A stretch of DNA of 64,000 nucleotides from Nitrospirillum sp034653355. GTDB lineage: Bacteria; Pseudomonadota; Alphaproteobacteria; Azospirillales; Azospirillaceae. The stretch spans positions 1,426,001 to 1,490,000 of the forward strand of contig NZ_JAYEER010000001.1 of NCBI RefSeq assembly GCF_034653355.1, given 5' to 3'. Numbering within the stretch: the stretch's first letter is position 1; each line of letters starts with the position of its first letter. Both the position numbers and the translations under genes were made by a program. Under the pieces are notes generated by a model, which saw only the letters and a list, made by a program, of their open reading frames with translations, did not search any database and was not told the origin of the DNA. Shown one piece after another: positions 62,125 through 64,000 of the stretch.

Positions 62125-63456
62125 TCAGGTCTTGGGCATCGCCGGCTGCAGGTAGCGCATCAGGACGATCATCTCGGCGGCGTAGCCGTCGACATCGGGG
62201 CCGTCGACACCGGGCGGGTCGTCCATGGCGTGCAGGATCTGCGCGCGGCCCTGCATCCAGGTGGAGACGATCTGTGCCTGGAAGGGGGAAAGGGAGGATT
62301 GTGGCCCCACCACATAATTCAGCGCCGCGCGGATGCGGGAGCCCCGGCCCTGGCGGAAGGCCAGGTACAACGGCACCAGGCTGGGGTCGCGGCAGGCTTC
62401 CAGCGCGAAGTCGCCCATGGCGTGGGTAGTGTTGCGGCCGGCGATGCGACCGCCCTCCACCGGGGTCAGCATGTGGTCGGCCACGGCCCGCAGGAAAGCG
62501 CCCAATGGTGGCGGCTCGCGGTGCATCGTGGGGATTTCCCGCCGCAGTTCCTCATGGATGAACTGGAAGGCGCGACGGATGATGTCGCCGCGGGAGCGGA
62601 AATAATACGTGGTGGAGGAGAGCGAGACGCCCGCCCGCTGCGCCACCGCGCGGTGGGTCACGGCGGCCACGCCCTGGTCGATGATGGTGGCGACGGCGGC
62701 GGCGACGATGCGCTGCTCCGTCTCGCCCACCGGCTCCGCGCCCTCATCGCCGCCGCCGGGTGGCCGCCGCAGGCGCTGGTGCCACAGGGCGCCAAGGCTT
62801 TCCTCCGGGTCGCACAGATGGCGGATGTTCTCCACCACCGACAGGGCGAAGCCCGAGGCGCCGCCGGCCACCAGCAGGGTGGAGCGGTCGCCCACCAGAT
62901 AGTGGGTCATGATGTCGGCGATATGGGCGGGCAGCCCGGCCAGTGCGAACAGGTCGCGATGGCGGCCCCGTCGCTCCTCATACCAGCGGGCCAGTATGCG
63001 GCGGAGGGCGGGGGTGTGGCGGGCCTGGTGGATCAGCTCATACCACACCAGTTCGATGGTGCCCTGGCGGGACGACAAATCCAGCGCCTGCACCACCAGC
63101 GCGTCGGCCAGGGCGGAGACAGGCAGGCCGTCATCGCCCAGCGACGCGCGGAACTGTTGCCACGCCTGGCGGTCACGCTCCGCCGCCGCCAGGAATACGG
63201 CCTGGGTCAAGCTGTCCTTGTCGCCCAGGTGGTAAGGGACGGCGCTGGTGGACAGGCCGGCGGCCGCGGCCAGGTTGCGGACACTGAGCGCCTTCAGCCC
63301 GCCCTGGGCCAGCAGGGTGTGCGCTTGGTCGATCAGCCGTTCCCGCGTACCATCCGGGGGCCGGGCCGCCGTGCGGGATGGGGTCGCCCCTCCCGGCGCC
63401 AGCGGTGTGGCATCGGGCGGGGACGGGACGACGGGGGTGATCAGGCCGGACTTCAT
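62125..63456 (-). CDS. Regulator with two TetR DNA-binding domains in one chain
   Basis: 443 residues with two complete TetR N-terminal helix-turn-helix domains: one near residue 40-85 (GGLKALSVRNLAAAAGLSTSAVPYHLGDKDSL) and one near 245-300 (QGVAAVTHRAVAQRAGVSLSSTTYYFRSRGDII), each followed by a helical ligand/dimer domain. Normal TetR proteins are about 200 residues with one such domain, so this is a tandem fusion that could work as a built-in dimer. The start at 63456 (MKSGLIT) is a choice; 63495 is also possible and ribosome sites are poor. Targets unknown. Confidence 0.88.
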   Translation of the reverse strand: MKSGLITPVVPSPPDATPLAPGGATPSRTAARPPDGTRERLIDQAHTLLAQGGLKALSVRNLAAAAGLSTSAVPYHLGDKDSLTQAVFLAAAERDRQAWQQFRASLGDDGLPVSALADALVVQALDLSSRQGTIELVWYELIHQARHTPALRRILARWYEERRGRHRDLFALAGLPAHIADIMTHYLVGDRSTLLVAGGASGFALSVVENIRHLCDPEESLGALWHQRLRRPPGGGDEGAEPVGETEQRIVAAAVATIIDQGVAAVTHRAVAQRAGVSLSSTTYYFRSRGDIIRRAFQFIHEELRREIPTMHREPPPLGAFLRAVADHMLTPVEGGRIAGRNTTHAMGDFALEACRDPSLVPLYLAFRQGRGSRIRAALNYVVGPQSSLSPFQAQIVSTWMQGRAQILHAMDDPPGVDGPDVDGYAAEMIVLMRYLQPAMPKT

Positions 63457-63561
63457 GACCGCGCTTTTATCTGCCGAAGCGCACTGATAGTCCATCCCCG
63501 ACACGACGGCAATGATCCCGTGTCACAATACGTCACAACTGAACTAAAGAAGGGGCGCCCC

Positions 63562-63581
63562 CTGCCGGATGCGGCCGGCAG
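63562..63581 (-). terminator. Hairpin downstream of the cytochrome P460 gene
   Basis: Stem CTGCCGG (63562-63568) / CCGGCAG (63575-63581) just past the P460 stop, read on the minus strand and followed by the GGGGCGCCCC palindrome and a TTCTTT stretch. Confidence 0.5.
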
Positions 63582-63591
63582 CAGGCTCCGC

Positions 63592-64000
63592 CTAATGTTT
63601 TTCGGCCAAATAGGCGGCGCTGAGGGTTTTTTTGTCGGCCGCGACCGGGAAGAGGGTCGGATAGAATTGCACGAAAGTGGTGTCCACCGCGCCGTGGTCC
63701 CGATGGCAGCTATAGCAACTCTGCTCCACCGGCAACTGTTCGGCGGGCGGCGGTGTCGCCTTGTCCGTGTCGAAGGAGTAGAAGCCCCAGCCGTCGTTGT
63801 GGAACCGCGCCGTGTCCTTCACATGGACCTCCAGCCCCATGACGTCCGGCGTCTGGAAATGGCCCGATTTGTTGATGGAGCCTTTGTCCGCCGCCCCGCG
63901 CACTTCCAGCACGAAGGTGGTTTTCTCCGGCCAGGTGCCCGTCTGTTTGAAGGCCAGATAGGCCTCGCGGTTCACGAAGACGTTGTCGAACATGGAATGG
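63592..64000 (-). CDS. Cytochrome P460 family protein (N-terminus outside the window)
   Basis: The C-terminal 135 residues, beginning upstream with HSMFDNVFVNREAYLAFKQTG, then EVRGAADKGSINKSGHFQT, EVHVKDTARF and the heme-binding CYSCHRDHGAVDTTFVQFYPTL. This c-type CxxCH site close to the C-terminus, with the VDTTFVQFYPTL ending, identifies the cytochrome P460 family. Such proteins act in the periplasm on hydroxylamine or nitric oxide, or as peroxidase-like or detoxifying cytochromes. The start and signal peptide lie beyond position 64000. Confidence 0.9.
   Translation of the reverse strand, partial: HSMFDNVFVNREAYLAFKQTGTWPEKTTFVLEVRGAADKGSINKSGHFQTPDVMGLEVHVKDTARFHNDGWGFYSFDTDKATPPPAEQLPVEQSCYSCHRDHGAVDTTFVQFYPTLFPVAADKKTLSAAYLAEKH

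Noticed and set aside
1..64000. tRNA, rRNA and CRISPR arrays
   Set aside because: Intergenic regions were read for cloverleaf-like ends, conserved rRNA stretches and regularly spaced repeats; none was found.

Overview
The window reads as chromosomal DNA of a high-GC alphaproteobacterium. The pseudouridine synthase-rpoH order next to a small DUF6476-like gene, the many TonB receptors and the homologies point towards Rhodospirillales/Azospirillaceae. That placement is inference, since no rRNA or other phylogenetic marker is present. No tRNA, rRNA, CRISPR array, insertion sequence or integrase was seen.

Layout. 0-1.6 kb: start of a sulfonate-use operon (ssuA, ssuD). 1.8-3.2 kb: tyrS behind a foldable leader. 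3.3-28.8 kb: a dense island of exported hydrolases: four S10 serine carboxypeptidase-like proteins, two M61 peptidases with PDZ domains, one S9 peptidase, one amidohydrolase and a Tat-exported PLP enzyme. With them are a frameshifted TonB receptor, two near-identical Lrp regulators, a cytosolic aminotransferase, a protein made of two fused ornithine-cyclodeaminase domains, and an amino-acid permease. 28.8-32.9 kb: an aldehyde dehydrogenase/DUF779 operon divergent from an AcoR-type sigma-54 activator, with a clear -24/-12 promoter and paired palindromes. 32.9-36.0 kb: a gene scar and an isoquinoline oxidoreductase-like molybdoenzyme pair (iorA, frameshifted iorB). 36.3-38.6 kb: an unknown gene and an orphan tail-sheath gene. 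38.7-41.2 kb: argP/argO with a low-GC cassette bounded by copies of the argO tail. 41.2-47.8 kb: peroxiredoxin, threonine aldolase, a DUF6476-like protein, RluD-like synthase, rpoH, a pentapeptide-repeat protein and a PilZ protein. 48.4-53.2 kb: hutG, hutH, a GntR regulator and a permease, behind what looks like the last piece of a lost hutU. 53.2-61.5 kb: a PIN-domain remnant, a small secreted protein, and a catabolic module (MFS, TonB receptor, alpha/beta hydrolase; divergent TetR, acyl-CoA ligase, MaoC-like protein). 61.8-64 kb: a small unknown protein, a protein with two TetR DNA-binding domains, and the end of a cytochrome P460.

How it may work together. In the 3-29 kb island all nine hydrolytic or PLP proteins that act outside the cytoplasm carry Sec, lipoprotein or Tat signals, while the permease, aminotransferase and OCD fusion do not. 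The simplest reading is uptake of a peptide-like or N-acylated compound through the TonB receptor, trimming in the periplasm, import of the released amino acid and cytosolic conversion under Lrp-type control. The substrate is unknown. The most distinctive items are this island, the fused double OCD, the Tat-exported PLP enzyme, a repeated two-hairpin RNA-like leader inside the island, the argO-tail-flanked cassette and the double TetR.
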